64,000 nt of DNA from Paenibacillus sp. FSL R5-0345 (GCF_000758585.1 NZ_CP009281.1:6448001-6512000); one strand, 5' to 3'; shown: positions 7,797 to 17,721, counted from the first letter of the stretch. Made by a program: numbers and translations. The notes: generated from the sequence alone by a model not told the origin.

Positions 7797-9086
7797 TTAC
7801 ACCACCTCCGCTTCCGAATAGGAGCCGTTCAAACTACTGATCACTTTCTGGCGTTGATTCCAGGTTAAAGGCGCAGCCCCAGTGTCCACTGGAACCATAT
7901 CAATCGCCCCGTCTGCTGGACAGACAATAGAACAAAGATTACAGCCTACACAGTCTTCCTCACGCACCTGTAGAATAGCTTTCCCATCTGCATTCGTTAA
8001 CATATCAATACATTGATGTGAAGCATCCTCGCAGGCAATATGGCATTTATTACAGTTAATACAATTCTCTTCATTAATGCGTGCAACGACCTTATGATTG
8101 AGATCCAGATCTCCCCAGTTGGAGTATCTGGATACCGATTTTCCGATTAGCTCTGTTACGGAAGCCAACCCTTTGTCATCTAAATAGTTGTTCAGCCCAT
8201 CGATCATTTCTTCCACAATCCGGAAGCCATGATGCATGACCGCTGTACACACTTGAATGCCCGTAGCGCCCATTAGCATAAATTCAACAACATCCTGCCA
8301 GGTCGAAATCCCTCCAATACCGGAGATAGGAATGCCTACTCCCCGGTCACGGGCACACTCGGCCACCATACTAAGCGCAATTGGCTTCACAGCCGGACCG
8401 CAATAGCCGCCATGCGCACCCTGGCCCCCAACGTTCGGAATCGTATTCCAGCTATGAATATCTACCCCTGCAAGACTGTTGATGGTGTTGATCATACTAA
8501 TCGCATCTGCCCCACCCTTAACCGCATGACGGGCAACGACAGTGATATCCGTAATGTTGGGCGTCAGCTTCACAATCACCGGAGTGGTCGCCACTTCTTT
8601 TACCCAAGTGGTCTGCGCCTGTACCAGATCAGGCTGCTGCCCCGAAGCCGCGCCCATCCCACGCTCAGCCATCCCGTGTGGACAACCAAAGTTAAGCTCC
8701 AGACCGTCTACGCCGACATCTTCTACCCGCTTAACAATCTCATGCCACTTATGCTGCGAAGGTTCTACCATCAGGGAGGCAATAATAGCGTGATTCGGAA
8801 ATCTCTTCTTCGTTTCATAAATTTCCTTCAGATTGACCTCAAGCGGACGGTCGGTGATCAATTCGATATTATTAAAGCCCGCAACACGTTGCCCGTTGAA
8901 ATTCACTGCCGCAAAACGCGATGAGGTATTAATAATCGGATCACCGAGCGTCTTCCACACTGCCCCGCCCCAACCTGCTTCGAAGGCCCTTTGCACTTGA
9001 TAGCCTGTATTCGTAGGCGGCGCAGAGGCCAGCCAGAACGGATTGGGTGATTGGATTCCTGCGAGATTAATACTTAAATCTGCCAT
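7797..9086 (-). CDS. preA: NAD-dependent dihydropyrimidine dehydrogenase subunit PreA
   Basis: A 429-residue catalytic subunit that reduces uracil or thymine to the 5,6-dihydro form, using FMN and electrons from PreT. The N-terminal TIM barrel is of the dihydroorotate dehydrogenase type (ELNFGCPHGMAERGMG, ISGIGGISTWQDV). Two C-terminal 4Fe-4S motifs are present at Cys342/345/348/352 and Cys379/382/385/389. GGGAGGG precedes the ATG. It lies between preT (45 bases upstream) and the dihydropyrimidinase gene on one transcript. Confidence 0.93.
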   Translation of the reverse strand: MADLSINLAGIQSPNPFWLASAPPTNTGYQVQRAFEAGWGGAVWKTLGDPIINTSSRFAAVNFNGQRVAGFNNIELITDRPLEVNLKEIYETKKRFPNHAIIASLMVEPSQHKWHEIVKRVEDVGVDGLELNFGCPHGMAERGMGAASGQQPDLVQAQTTWVKEVATTPVIVKLTPNITDITVVARHAVKGGADAISMINTINSLAGVDIHSWNTIPNVGGQGAHGGYCGPAVKPIALSMVAECARDRGVGIPISGIGGISTWQDVVEFMLMGATGIQVCTAVMHHGFRIVEEMIDGLNNYLDDKGLASVTELIGKSVSRYSNWGDLDLNHKVVARINEENCINCNKCHIACEDASHQCIDMLTNADGKAILQVREEDCVGCNLCSIVCPADGAIDMVPVDTGAAPLTWNQRQKVISSLNGSYSEAEVV

Positions 9087-9131
9087 TGATGTTCCCTCCC
9101 TGTCTTGTAAAATCCAATTTGATTTCTAAGC

Positions 9132-10523
9132 TCAACCCGCAGATCTAACGACAACCTCCTGCTGGCCTGAGAACTGTTTCACAATTGCATAGGCTGCGTC
9201 CTTCCCCTGCTGCGCTGCAGATACCACCATCGCCTCACCTTTACCTGAGCCAAATATGATATCTCCAGCGGCATAAATTTGCGGATCGGAGGTTTGGCAA
9301 GTAGCCTCATCTACCCTCACAACGCCGCGGTCATGCACAAGGCCTAAGGAATCTATTAGATCCAGGCGACGCTTTTGACCAATAGCAATTACAACCGCAT
9401 CAACAGGAATCAAGAATTCAGAACCCGCTATAGGGATAGGCACTGGACGTCCATCCTTGCCTAGCTCATCCGTCAGCTTCATCTGCACACATTCCAGTGC
9501 GGTTACATTCCCAAGCTCATCCCCCACGATACGTTTTGGTAAGGTAAGCCAACTAAACTCCACACCTTCTTGTTTCGCGAATTCATATTCAAAGTCGTAA
9601 GCCGTAATCTCTTCACGAGTCCGGCGGTAGACCATTTTTACATTAGCGGCTCCAAGTCGTACTGAGCATGTAGCTGCATCAATAGCTGTATTGCCTGCAC
9701 CAATGACAGCAACCCGCTGACCCATCAGCTCTAGCAGAGGGATGCCGGTCTTAGTCGATTCTACAAGTGCAATGGCATCATATACGCCAGCCAATTTTTC
9801 ACCTTCAATCCCTATCGGAGGTACATAACCCATACCCGCTGCCAAAACGATGGCATCATAGTTCGACTTCAACTCTTCTACAGAGACATCTACTCCAACT
9901 TTTACACCTGTACGTATTTCCACACCCAGCTTCTCTACCTGCTCCACTTCCCAGAGCGATATAGCCTGCGGAAGCCGAAATGACACAATCCCATGCGTAT
10001 CCAATCCACCTGCCAGCTCTTTCGCCTCGTAAATCACTACAGCACAACCTTCACGAGCGAGCTCCCTAGCCGCTGACAATCCGGCAGGACCACCGCCGAT
10101 TACAGCTACCTTTTTTCCATTAGGAATACCTGCTTTAAATAATTGAACTCCGCTATTCATCGCCCAATCTGTCGCATAACGCTGCAACAGTCCAATTTGG
10201 ATCGGTGCCGAAGCATCATTTAACACACAAGCTCCTTCGCACAGTTCATCCGTAGGACAAACACGAGCACAGCTGGCACCCACAGGATTGGAATCCATAA
10301 TCGTCTGTGCTGAGCCCTTCAAATTATCAGTAGCGATCCGTTTAATAAAAGAGGGAATATTTATACTGGTCGGACAAGCTTTTATACAAGGGGCATCGTA
10401 GCAATATAGACAGCGATTGGCCTCATCCATGGCACCCTTATGGGTCAGAGGCGGCTCAGCCTCGGCGAAATTGCGCATGAACATATCAGGTGTAAATGCT
10501 GTTAACGGAGAAGAATGCTCCAT
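9132..10523 (-). CDS. preT: Dihydropyrimidine dehydrogenase subunit PreT (FAD/NAD-binding electron donor)
   Basis: A 463-residue flavoprotein of the glutamate synthase small-subunit type that passes electrons from NAD(P)H to PreA. The N-terminal Fe-S region holds Cys38/41/46/50 and Cys85/89/95/99. The FAD motif is VAVIGGGPAGLSAARELA and the NAD(P) motif is VAVIGAGNTAIDAA; the C-terminal AAGDIIFGSG closes the FAD site. I use ATG 10523, which has AAGGAGGG seven bases upstream; the frame is open further to 10577 without a ribosome site. It is the first gene of the operon, divergent from pucR. Confidence 0.92.
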   Translation of the reverse strand: MEHSSPLTAFTPDMFMRNFAEAEPPLTHKGAMDEANRCLYCYDAPCIKACPTSINIPSFIKRIATDNLKGSAQTIMDSNPVGASCARVCPTDELCEGACVLNDASAPIQIGLLQRYATDWAMNSGVQLFKAGIPNGKKVAVIGGGPAGLSAARELAREGCAVVIYEAKELAGGLDTHGIVSFRLPQAISLWEVEQVEKLGVEIRTGVKVGVDVSVEELKSNYDAIVLAAGMGYVPPIGIEGEKLAGVYDAIALVESTKTGIPLLELMGQRVAVIGAGNTAIDAATCSVRLGAANVKMVYRRTREEITAYDFEYEFAKQEGVEFSWLTLPKRIVGDELGNVTALECVQMKLTDELGKDGRPVPIPIAGSEFLIPVDAVVIAIGQKRRLDLIDSLGLVHDRGVVRVDEATCQTSDPQIYAAGDIIFGSGKGEAMVVSAAQQGKDAAYAIVKQFSGQQEVVVRSAG

Positions 10524-10839
10524 CACTAGTCCCTCCTTATGGATAATTTTTCTTATTTGTGTTATATAATATAACATTAATTCAACTTTTGTCTGAATAT
10601 TTTACTTACATCCTAGAATTAATGTAGTAATATAAGCATTAACAGAAAAAAACCTTCACTTTCTCCCTGATCGAGTTATATATACTAACATCCGTTAATC
10701 AAACTATAGTCATTTCGAATTTTTGTTGCATTAGACACTTTGTCTAATTTCAAAACCGTATTTTTTACGTGTGAGAACAGGCTGAGAATAGCAAGACCTA
10801 AACAGAGGGTGGCGCACAGAACCGCGAGGGGGAATAACT
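10524..10839. promoter_or_regulatory. Divergent control region between preT and pucR
   Basis: About 316 AT-rich bases between two divergent genes, where a PucR activator would be expected to bind. Visible features are several ATTAA/GTTAAT-type words, including GTTAATCAAAC at 10694-10704. That word resembles GTTAATTAACC at 19357-19367, upstream of the ABC importer operon of the same locus. No convincing promoter boxes could be fixed by eye. Confidence 0.35.
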
Positions 10840-12528
10840 ATGGATTGGGAGCTTGTATTAACCATTCGTGACGCTTTAAAAAGACCACTATTCACAGAAG
10901 CCGAAGTCATCGGCGGTAAGAGCGGCTTAAGCCGTGCGATTCGTTGGGTACATGTACTGGAAAGTGCCAATTTCGATACCCTGATTCATGGAGAAGAAAT
11001 GATTTTGACTACGGGGATTGGTGCAAGTGTCGATCTGTCCTCCTCCTTGGAATTTATGCAGAATTTAATTGATAAGAATGCAGCTTGCCTATGTATTGAA
11101 CTAGGTACTCACTTCAGCACCATCCCGCAAGAAATGATCGACTTAGCCAACACAAATGACTTCCCGCTGATCATTTTCACCCGAACGGTCCGCTTCGTAG
11201 ATATCACTCTGGACCTCCACTCCATCATCATCAATCGGCATCACCGGATGCTGCAAGAACTCGAAAGCATCTCTCGTGAATTTCATCGTCTGACATTGAC
11301 CTCACAAGGAACAGTGAAGGTGCTGCAATTATTATGTAAAAGCACCCGCACACAAATCGTATATATGCAGCTGCAAGGTAAGCCCTTATTCTTCCCGGCG
11401 CTTTCTCCCGAAGAGCAAGCACCTCTGCTGGATTTCTTCACCGCCTTCGGTGACGAGCTGGAAGGCATTCAACCAGACACCGCTCCTTACACCCGAGAAT
11501 ACGGGCAAAAGACGATCGCCGTTAAACCTGTGGGCGCGCTGGATCAGACCTGGGCTTACATCCTGATGGTATGCAATCACAAGCCACAGGAATTTGACTG
11601 CCTGCTGCTGGATTCCGCCTCTCTGTCCATCGCTCAGGAGCTGCTGCGTACTCGGTATATGGAGGAGCGTAAGCTTTTTTCAGAAAATCTATGGGTCGAC
11701 GAGCTAATCAACGGACGCATAGAGGATGATAACCGCCTAAAAGGACTGATCGGAACGAGTTTCAACGTAGTCAACGAGCTCCCTTACCGCGTATGCCTTA
11801 TCGAGATCAAGAACCCCAGAGACGTAAAATGGAACAGCTCAGAGAACGAATGGGAATCCATCACCTTCCACCTTTCGCTCATCCTGCGTTCCATTTTCGA
11901 AAAATATTCCCTACGTCCGCTGATCACACTCAAGAACAATCGCCTCACCGTCATCGCACTCGACATTCAATCGAAAATGCCTGGAAAAATGCGACTTCAA
12001 CAAGCACTCGAATCCCTTCAACACATCCGCTCCGACGAGAAGCTAAAGGATTTACAGCTGGTCATCGGAGTCAGTAAATCGCATAAGCGCCTAAAACAAG
12101 CCTTTACCGGATATCAAGAAGCGCTGCAGGCTTTGTCGTTATACTCTTGTTACCAAAAGTCACTGCTCTTCTACGAAGAACTTGGCGTATTCCAGCTACT
12201 GCTTAGCCTAAATGACGGAAAGACATTACAAAATTTCATCCGCAGCTATCTAGGTCCGCTGATTGACCACGACCAAACTAAGGGCAGTGAACTACTCCTC
12301 ACTCTGCGTGTCTATCTGGATCATGATGGTTCCAAACAGATTGCCGCGCGAAATTTATTTATCGTCAGGCAGTCACTGTATTATCGTCTCGACAAAATAA
12401 CAGAGTTGTTAGGGGAGGACTTCATGCAGCCAGAGAACCGAATCTCCATTCAGGTCGCTCTACGCGCCTATCAATTCCTGTACCCGGACAAAATTACTTT
12501 GCCCAGCCCCCGTTCAGTACAGATTTAA
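10840..12528 (+). CDS. PucR family transcriptional regulator
   Basis: A 562-residue regulator with the three-part PucR layout. An N-terminal PucR (purine catabolism) domain covers about residues 8-125. A GGDEF-like CdaR region covers about 290-430. A C-terminal HTH_30 domain covers about 490-550 and contains TLRVYLDHDGSKQIAA and FIVRQSLYYRLDKI. GAGGGGG lies upstream of the ATG. It sits between the two minus-strand pyrimidine operons and overlaps the 3' end of the aminotransferase gene by 35 bases. By position it most likely controls uptake and degradation of pyrimidines. The effector is unknown. Confidence 0.88.
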   Translation: MDWELVLTIRDALKRPLFTEAEVIGGKSGLSRAIRWVHVLESANFDTLIHGEEMILTTGIGASVDLSSSLEFMQNLIDKNAACLCIELGTHFSTIPQEMIDLANTNDFPLIIFTRTVRFVDITLDLHSIIINRHHRMLQELESISREFHRLTLTSQGTVKVLQLLCKSTRTQIVYMQLQGKPLFFPALSPEEQAPLLDFFTAFGDELEGIQPDTAPYTREYGQKTIAVKPVGALDQTWAYILMVCNHKPQEFDCLLLDSASLSIAQELLRTRYMEERKLFSENLWVDELINGRIEDDNRLKGLIGTSFNVVNELPYRVCLIEIKNPRDVKWNSSENEWESITFHLSLILRSIFEKYSLRPLITLKNNRLTVIALDIQSKMPGKMRLQQALESLQHIRSDEKLKDLQLVIGVSKSHKRLKQAFTGYQEALQALSLYSCYQKSLLFYEELGVFQLLLSLNDGKTLQNFIRSYLGPLIDHDQTKGSELLLTLRVYLDHDGSKQIAARNLFIVRQSLYYRLDKITELLGEDFMQPENRISIQVALRAYQFLYPDKITLPSPRSVQI

Positions 12529-13861
12529 ACGTATCGATAATGAACGCTACATCTTCATCCGTCGAGGATAACGGAGGAGCGAAGGTAAGCACATTATTGA
12601 ACCCGGCTACTGTATCGCCATTCTTACCGATAATAAGTCCCTTGGATTTGCATTCAGCAATGATGCCTTTAACGATATTCAGCTCAACCGGCTTTTTGCT
12701 AATTTTGTCTTCAACCAGTTCAATCCCTGTCACCAAACCAAAACTGCGGACATCACCCACAAGCTTGTGATCCAACAACTCGCTGAATGCAGCGTTAAGC
12801 CTTTTGCCCAAAAGCTCTGCACGCTCCACCAGCATCTCCTGCTCAATGATCTCAAGATTACGAAGCGCCAGTGCACAAGAGGCAGGATTGCCACCAAAGG
12901 TATTCACATGGCGAAAATGACCGTAATCATCACTATTATCTTTGAACGCCTCGTAGATCTCTTTACGCACAGCAGTGGCAGACAAGGGAAGGTAAGCACT
13001 AGTCAGCCCCTTAGCCATCGTAACAATATCAGGCTTCACGTTGTAATTGTGGTGTCCGAATTTCTGTCCGGAACGGCCAAATCCGCATATGACCTCATCG
13101 ATAATGAGCAGTACTCCATGCTCACGACAGATTTCCTGCACTCGATCCAGATAGACCTGATGCGGTACAATTACACCGCCACCAGTAATCACTGGCTCCA
13201 TGATTACCGCCGCTACCGTCTCCACACCTTCCCAAATAATCATGTCCTCAATGGACTGTGCACACTGGAGGTTAAATTCTTCTACAGACATCCCTGCCGG
13301 GCGGCGGTAGCTGTCCGGGGGAGCTACATGTAAGAACCCACCCGTCAGCGGTTCATATTTATATTTGCGCTGCGCCTGACCCGTTGCGGACAACGCACCA
13401 AGCGAACTGCCATGATATCCACGATAACGCGCAATGAATTTATGGCGATAATGCTGGCCGATTTGCTGCTGATATTGGCGGGCCATTTTGAAAGCAGCCT
13501 CGTTGGCCTCTGACCCACTATTGGAAAAGAAGATCACGTACTCGTCTCCAAGCCACTCATTTAGCTTCTCCGCCAGCGCAATCGCCGGGAGATGACTTTG
13601 TGTCAGAGGAAAATAGGGCAGGGTCAGCAATTGGTTGTATGCAGCTTCTGCCAATTCCTTGCGGCCATACCCAACATTTACGCACCACAGACCAGACATC
13701 CCATCCAAAAATCGATTGCCCTGAATATCCGTAATCCATGATCCACTCGCCGAAGCGGCTATCATAGGCGGGTTCTTCTCACTATAAGGTGTAATATTGT
13801 GCCACAAATATTTCTGATCCTTGTTCACCGCAAGCTCGCTATCATTCCCCAGACTCTGCAT
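12494..13861 (-). CDS. Omega-aminotransferase, class III (probable beta-alanine aminotransferase)
   Basis: A 455-residue PLP enzyme of the class III family. The cofactor lysine is Lys284 in VTMAKGLTSAYLPLSA, preceded by LLIIDEVICGFGRSG; SNSGSEANEAAFK forms the phosphate-binding loop. In this locus the likely reaction is beta-alanine (or 3-aminoisobutyrate) plus a keto acid to malonate (or methylmalonate) semialdehyde, feeding the neighbouring dehydrogenase. The start has GAGGAG upstream and lies 30 bases after the dehydrogenase gene. The 3' end overlaps pucR on the other strand. Other omega-amino acid substrates are possible. Confidence 0.85.
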   Translation of the reverse strand: MQSLGNDSELAVNKDQKYLWHNITPYSEKNPPMIAASASGSWITDIQGNRFLDGMSGLWCVNVGYGRKELAEAAYNQLLTLPYFPLTQSHLPAIALAEKLNEWLGDEYVIFFSNSGSEANEAAFKMARQYQQQIGQHYRHKFIARYRGYHGSSLGALSATGQAQRKYKYEPLTGGFLHVAPPDSYRRPAGMSVEEFNLQCAQSIEDMIIWEGVETVAAVIMEPVITGGGVIVPHQVYLDRVQEICREHGVLLIIDEVICGFGRSGQKFGHHNYNVKPDIVTMAKGLTSAYLPLSATAVRKEIYEAFKDNSDDYGHFRHVNTFGGNPASCALALRNLEIIEQEMLVERAELLGKRLNAAFSELLDHKLVGDVRSFGLVTGIELVEDKISKKPVELNIVKGIIAECKSKGLIIGKNGDTVAGFNNVLTFAPPLSSTDEDVAFIIDTFKSVLNGGWAK

Positions 13862-13891
13862 AACTCTTCTCCTCTCAACTTTCCATTCTCA

Positions 13892-15355
13892 TTAATAACG
13901 GGCAGTAATCATTTTTTTGCGCGTATAGAATTCCACCCCATCACGCCCATTGGCATGCAGGTCTCCATAGAACGATTTCTTATAACCGGAGAAGGGAAAA
14001 AAGGCCATCGGCGCAGGCACACCCAGATTGACGCCCAGCATCCCTGCATCAATTTCTTCCCGGAACTCGCGGATCGCTTTTGCACTATCTGTGTAAATAC
14101 ATGCCCCGTTCGCAAACGGAGATTGATTCGTTACTGAAATAGCCTCACTTAGACTCTTCACACGGATCACTGACAATACCGGCGCAAAAATTTCATCCTT
14201 CCAGATGGTCATTCCCGGCTGCACATGATCAAATATTGTCGGTCCGATAAAATAACCAGCATCACCGGTCGCAGCATCTTTCCGTCCATCCCGCACAAGC
14301 TCAGCTTGTTCAGCCTCTCCAGTCTCAATATAATGCAGCGTTCGATCCTTATTGGATTGACGGATCACAGGACCTAGAAACACTCCAGCCTCGGCGCCAT
14401 TGCCGATCTTTAATTCATCCGAAGCTGCCACTAGTCGACTAACCAATTCTTCAGCGATATCCTCATGAACTACCACAACCGAGCAAGCCATACACCGCTC
14501 ACCCGCAGAACCAAAGGCTGCCGCGATAATATTCTTCACCGCATTATCCAGCTCCGCATCAGGTAGCACAATCGAATGATTCTTGGCTCCAGCCAGTGCC
14601 TGCACCCGCTTTCCCTGCGCCGTCCCAGTTTTGTACACATATTCCGCTACCGGCTGGGAACCCACGAACGAAATCGCCTTCACTTCTTCATGCGCCAGCA
14701 GCCCGTTCACAACCTCATGCGCCCCATGAACGACATTCAGCACGCCTGGCGGAAAGCCCGCTTCAGCAAACAGTTCAGCTAACCGATTAACCAGCAGCGG
14801 CGTACGCTCAGAAGGCTTCAACACAAAGGTATTGCCGCAAGCAATGGCGAGCGGAAACATCCAGCAAGGGACCATCATCGGAAAATTGAAAGGAGCAATC
14901 CCACCGATAACGCCTAGCGGATAGCGGTACATCCCGGATTCAATTCCCGTAGCGATATCCGGAAGCTGGCTGCCCATCATCAACGTGGGGATGCCTGCGG
15001 CAAATTCGACACATTCAATGCCGCGCTGCACCTCGCCTTGCGCTTCTTCCAAACTCTTGCCGTTCTCCAGCGTAATCAGCTCCGCCAGCTCATTCCAATG
15101 TTCTACCAATAGCTGTTGATATTGAAAAAAGTAACGCGCACGACGCGGCACAGCGACTCTTTTCCACGATTGAAATGCCGTAGCCGCAGCCTCGACCGCC
15201 ATACTAAGCTCTTCTTTGCTTGATATAGGCACATAGACAATCACTTCACCAGTCGCGGGATTGAATACCTCTTCTTCCAGTCCGGATAAAGATTCTACCC
15301 AAGCTCCATTCACATAATTCTTAACTTTTTCAACCTGCGTTACTAGGAGAGACAT
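13892..15355 (-). CDS. mmsA: CoA-acylating (methyl)malonate-semialdehyde dehydrogenase
   Basis: A 487-residue aldehyde dehydrogenase, the same length as Bacillus IolA/MmsA as I recall it. The catalytic Cys288 lies in FGSAGERCMA, and the family-specific GVIGGIAPFNFPMMVPCWMFPLAIACGNT is intact. It converts malonate or methylmalonate semialdehyde with CoA and NAD to acetyl-CoA or propionyl-CoA plus CO2. I chose ATG 15355 because GAGGTG lies six bases upstream; the frame extends to 15421 with no ribosome site. No inositol genes are nearby, so the aminotransferase next to it points to pyrimidine-derived semialdehydes. Confidence 0.9.
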   Translation of the reverse strand: MSLLVTQVEKVKNYVNGAWVESLSGLEEEVFNPATGEVIVYVPISSKEELSMAVEAAATAFQSWKRVAVPRRARYFFQYQQLLVEHWNELAELITLENGKSLEEAQGEVQRGIECVEFAAGIPTLMMGSQLPDIATGIESGMYRYPLGVIGGIAPFNFPMMVPCWMFPLAIACGNTFVLKPSERTPLLVNRLAELFAEAGFPPGVLNVVHGAHEVVNGLLAHEEVKAISFVGSQPVAEYVYKTGTAQGKRVQALAGAKNHSIVLPDAELDNAVKNIIAAAFGSAGERCMACSVVVVHEDIAEELVSRLVAASDELKIGNGAEAGVFLGPVIRQSNKDRTLHYIETGEAEQAELVRDGRKDAATGDAGYFIGPTIFDHVQPGMTIWKDEIFAPVLSVIRVKSLSEAISVTNQSPFANGACIYTDSAKAIREFREEIDAGMLGVNLGVPAPMAFFPFSGYKKSFYGDLHANGRDGVEFYTRKKMITARY

Positions 15356-15460
15356 AGCTCGCACCTCTTTCTCTGTTTCAGATGCACTGATGGACTGCTG
15401 ATTACAATAGATGACCGCCAAATCAGGCGGTCATCTACTATAACACTTGAGTTCAACTGG

Positions 15461-16561
15461 TTATTTTCCTGCCATTTCTACGATTTCGTTCGTGTAAGCT
15501 TCATCCACTTTAGCAGACTCTTTAATGACACCGAACTTTTGCGAAATATCAGCCGTTTGTTGGAATGCAACCGCATCGGTATACCCCATCTTGGAGCTGT
15601 CGAATCCCTCAGGGAGAATCAGTTTGGCAACCTCAGTCATCATCGTCAACTGATGCTCCTTCGTTGTACTGCCGTCTTCCGCTTGCTTCATTACACTGTC
15701 TACTGCCGCCGCAGGATCGGCAATGGCATCCTTCCAGCCTTTCAATGAGGCACGAACAAACTTCGCCGCAGTCTCTTTGTTCTCCGCAAGCCATTCTTTA
15801 TTGGCGAACAAATTATCCTCAAGCATCGCAACACCTTCCGTGTTCATATCGATGACATTCAGATCTTCCGCTTTTATGCCCGACTCCAGCACAACTTGAT
15901 ACTCGTTGTAAGTCATTGCCGAGGCTGCATCGATTTGGTCACCTAAGAACTGATCCATTGTGAACCCTTGCTTCGTAAAGCTTAGATCTTTGTTCGGATC
16001 GAACTTGTATTTATCAAATAGGGCCAATAATTCAAATTCGTTACCCCCCATCCAGTTGCCGACCTTCTTACCCTTAAGATCAGCCGGGGAGTTGATGCCT
16101 GCAGATTTCTTGGAGACTAGGACAAGTCCACTCTTTTGGTAGATCTGAGCAATTTGCACGAGTGGCATCCCCTGTTCAAGACTCGGAAGCAAGCTGGCTA
16201 CCCAGCCAACACCGATATCCGCTGAGCCGCCTGCCACTTGCTGCTCCGGAACAATATCCGGGCCACCAGGCATGATCTCTACATCCAGTCCTTCCTCCTT
16301 GTAATATCCTTTATCCTGCGCCACAAAATACCCTGCAAACTGTGCCTGCGGCACCCATTTCAACTGCAATTTCACTGTAACCGGATCAGCCACTGGTTCG
16401 GTAGCTGCACTTGCCTCAGGAGCTATTGAAGCCTCAGGTGCAGTAGTTGCCTCAGTGGCCGAATTATTATTGTTGCCTCCACACCCTGCCATTAAAGAAA
16501 CTACCAACATCATCACTACCGCCAACATTCCACCACGAAATTTGCGTTTTTTCCCGTTCAT
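15461..16561 (-). CDS. ABC transporter substrate-binding lipoprotein (NMT1/THI5-like)
   Basis: A 366-residue lipoprotein with a signal peptide and lipobox LMAG-C, followed by an Asn-rich and Ala/Glu-rich linker. The mature domain is of the NMT1/THI5 type that also includes ThiY and RibY: KLQLKWVPQAQFAGYFVAQDKGYYKEEGLDV is highly typical. It should deliver a pyrimidine-like ligand to the permeases encoded upstream. ATG 16561 is supported by GGGGAG upstream. Repeat copy B and about 240 bases separate it from the permease genes, so it may have its own promoter. The ligand is inferred from family and context. Confidence 0.85.
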   Translation of the reverse strand: MNGKKRKFRGGMLAVVMMLVVSLMAGCGGNNNNSATEATTAPEASIAPEASAATEPVADPVTVKLQLKWVPQAQFAGYFVAQDKGYYKEEGLDVEIMPGGPDIVPEQQVAGGSADIGVGWVASLLPSLEQGMPLVQIAQIYQKSGLVLVSKKSAGINSPADLKGKKVGNWMGGNEFELLALFDKYKFDPNKDLSFTKQGFTMDQFLGDQIDAASAMTYNEYQVVLESGIKAEDLNVIDMNTEGVAMLEDNLFANKEWLAENKETAAKFVRASLKGWKDAIADPAAAVDSVMKQAEDGSTTKEHQLTMMTEVAKLILPEGFDSSKMGYTDAVAFQQTADISQKFGVIKESAKVDEAYTNEIVEMAGK

Positions 16562-16600
16562 CAATCGAACTCCCCCTACCGTAATTTTGTTTGTAACAAG

Positions 16601-16696
16601 CATAAACGCCTTCGGCGTCCTTACAAGGACGATGAGCGTTTATGCAAGAAATATAAGGAAAATGTATAGTGTGAAACTTATAGCTCCTTATATTTC
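16601..16696 (+). repeat. Dispersed ~95-bp structured repeat, copy B
   Basis: Plus orientation and close to the consensus: CATAAACGCCTTCGGCG, then GTCCTTACAAGGAC, then GAGCGTTTATGC, then outer arms GAAATATAAG... and ...CTTATATTTC near the ends. It lies inside a minus-strand gene series, between the second permease and the binding protein gene, just upstream of the latter's ribosome site. Confidence 0.9.
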
Positions 16697-16803
16697 AAGA
16701 CGGCACAGTATGGACAATCATCGTGGTGCGTTTTATGCATACAGCCGTGGGCGGTTTCTCTTTTCCCTTCCCACTAGGACCGGATGTAATGATGTTATAG
16801 AGC

Positions 16804-17721
16804 TCATTTACGTTGCGAAGGATGCCACTTAATGAACACTTTCTCAAGCCGCTCAACCACTAAATAGAAAAGCACGCCGGCAATTGCGGCTAGAACGATA
16901 CACGACCAGCCCAGCGGCATTTTGGCGACTTTAATGGAATTGGAGAGTAAATACCCAAGCCCTTTGGAGGAGAAAAAGAATTCTCCAACAATCGCCCCAA
17001 TCATACTAGCCGTTGCGTTGATCTTCAGCGCCGTAAATACATAAGGTAGACTGTTCTGAATCCGCAGATAACGGAACACTGCAGGTTTACCAGCCGCATA
17101 GGAATGCATCAGATCCAGCGCCAGCGGATCAATCGCAGCCATGCCCTTATAGGCGTTAATTGCCATCGCAGCCATCGTCGTTGCCGTAACAATGGCAATT
17201 CTTGAACCAATCCCATCTCCGAACCAAAGATTCATAATGGGCGCGAGGGCGACGATAGGCACAGCGTTCAGTGCAGCAACTAGCGTTAAGCTTCCACTAC
17301 CCCAACGCGGCCAAGCTGTAGCTGCTAAAGCAATCAAGAAACCGATAGCCGAACCAACCAACATTCCCAGCACAGCCTCAGCAAGGGTGTATCCGGTATA
17401 GGACAACAACAAGCTGAAATTATCCTTCATCGTCTCGGCAATGGCTGTGGGTAGCGGCAGCTGATATTTTTTCAAATCAAATATCTTATGAAAAAATTCA
17501 AACTCCCATAGCCCAAGAAACAACACACCCGCCAATACAGGCAGTAGCACCCCTGCACTAAACGCCTTCTTTAGCCCACGCGAGCCACCTTTATGTTTCG
17601 CAACCACCACAGGGTGCGAGCTTGTCGCAGCATTTTTCTGTGTAGCCGTTAATGCCGGCTGGGTTATTTCTGTACTAGTAGAGCCAATAAATGAAGCCTC
17701 CCGAACGGAGCCCGTTTCCAT
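16804..17721 (-). CDS. ABC transporter permease, second subunit (ThiX/SsuC-like)
   Basis: A 305-residue inner permease of the BPD_transp_1 family. A long cytoplasmic N-terminus of about 50 residues rich in Thr/Ser/Lys precedes the transmembrane segments. The EAA-type loop is visible as DLMHSYAAGKPAVFRYLRIQNSLPYVF. Its ATG shares one base with the stop of the preceding permease (TAATG), so the two are translationally coupled and probably form a heterodimeric channel. It is the last gene before the 240-base gap holding repeat copy B. Confidence 0.85.
   Translation of the reverse strand: METGSVREASFIGSTSTEITQPALTATQKNAATSSHPVVVAKHKGGSRGLKKAFSAGVLLPVLAGVLFLGLWEFEFFHKIFDLKKYQLPLPTAIAETMKDNFSLLLSYTGYTLAEAVLGMLVGSAIGFLIALAATAWPRWGSGSLTLVAALNAVPIVALAPIMNLWFGDGIGSRIAIVTATTMAAMAINAYKGMAAIDPLALDLMHSYAAGKPAVFRYLRIQNSLPYVFTALKINATASMIGAIVGEFFFSSKGLGYLLSNSIKVAKMPLGWSCIVLAAIAGVLFYLVVERLEKVFIKWHPSQRK

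Noticed and set aside
8412..8924. Open frame of 170 codons on the plus strand
   Set aside because: It is opposite preA, which has complete Fe-S and barrel motifs. No ribosome site is evident.
12767..13333. Open frame of 188 codons on the plus strand
   Set aside because: It is wholly opposite the omega-aminotransferase, whose motifs are intact, and the translated product has no recognisable features.
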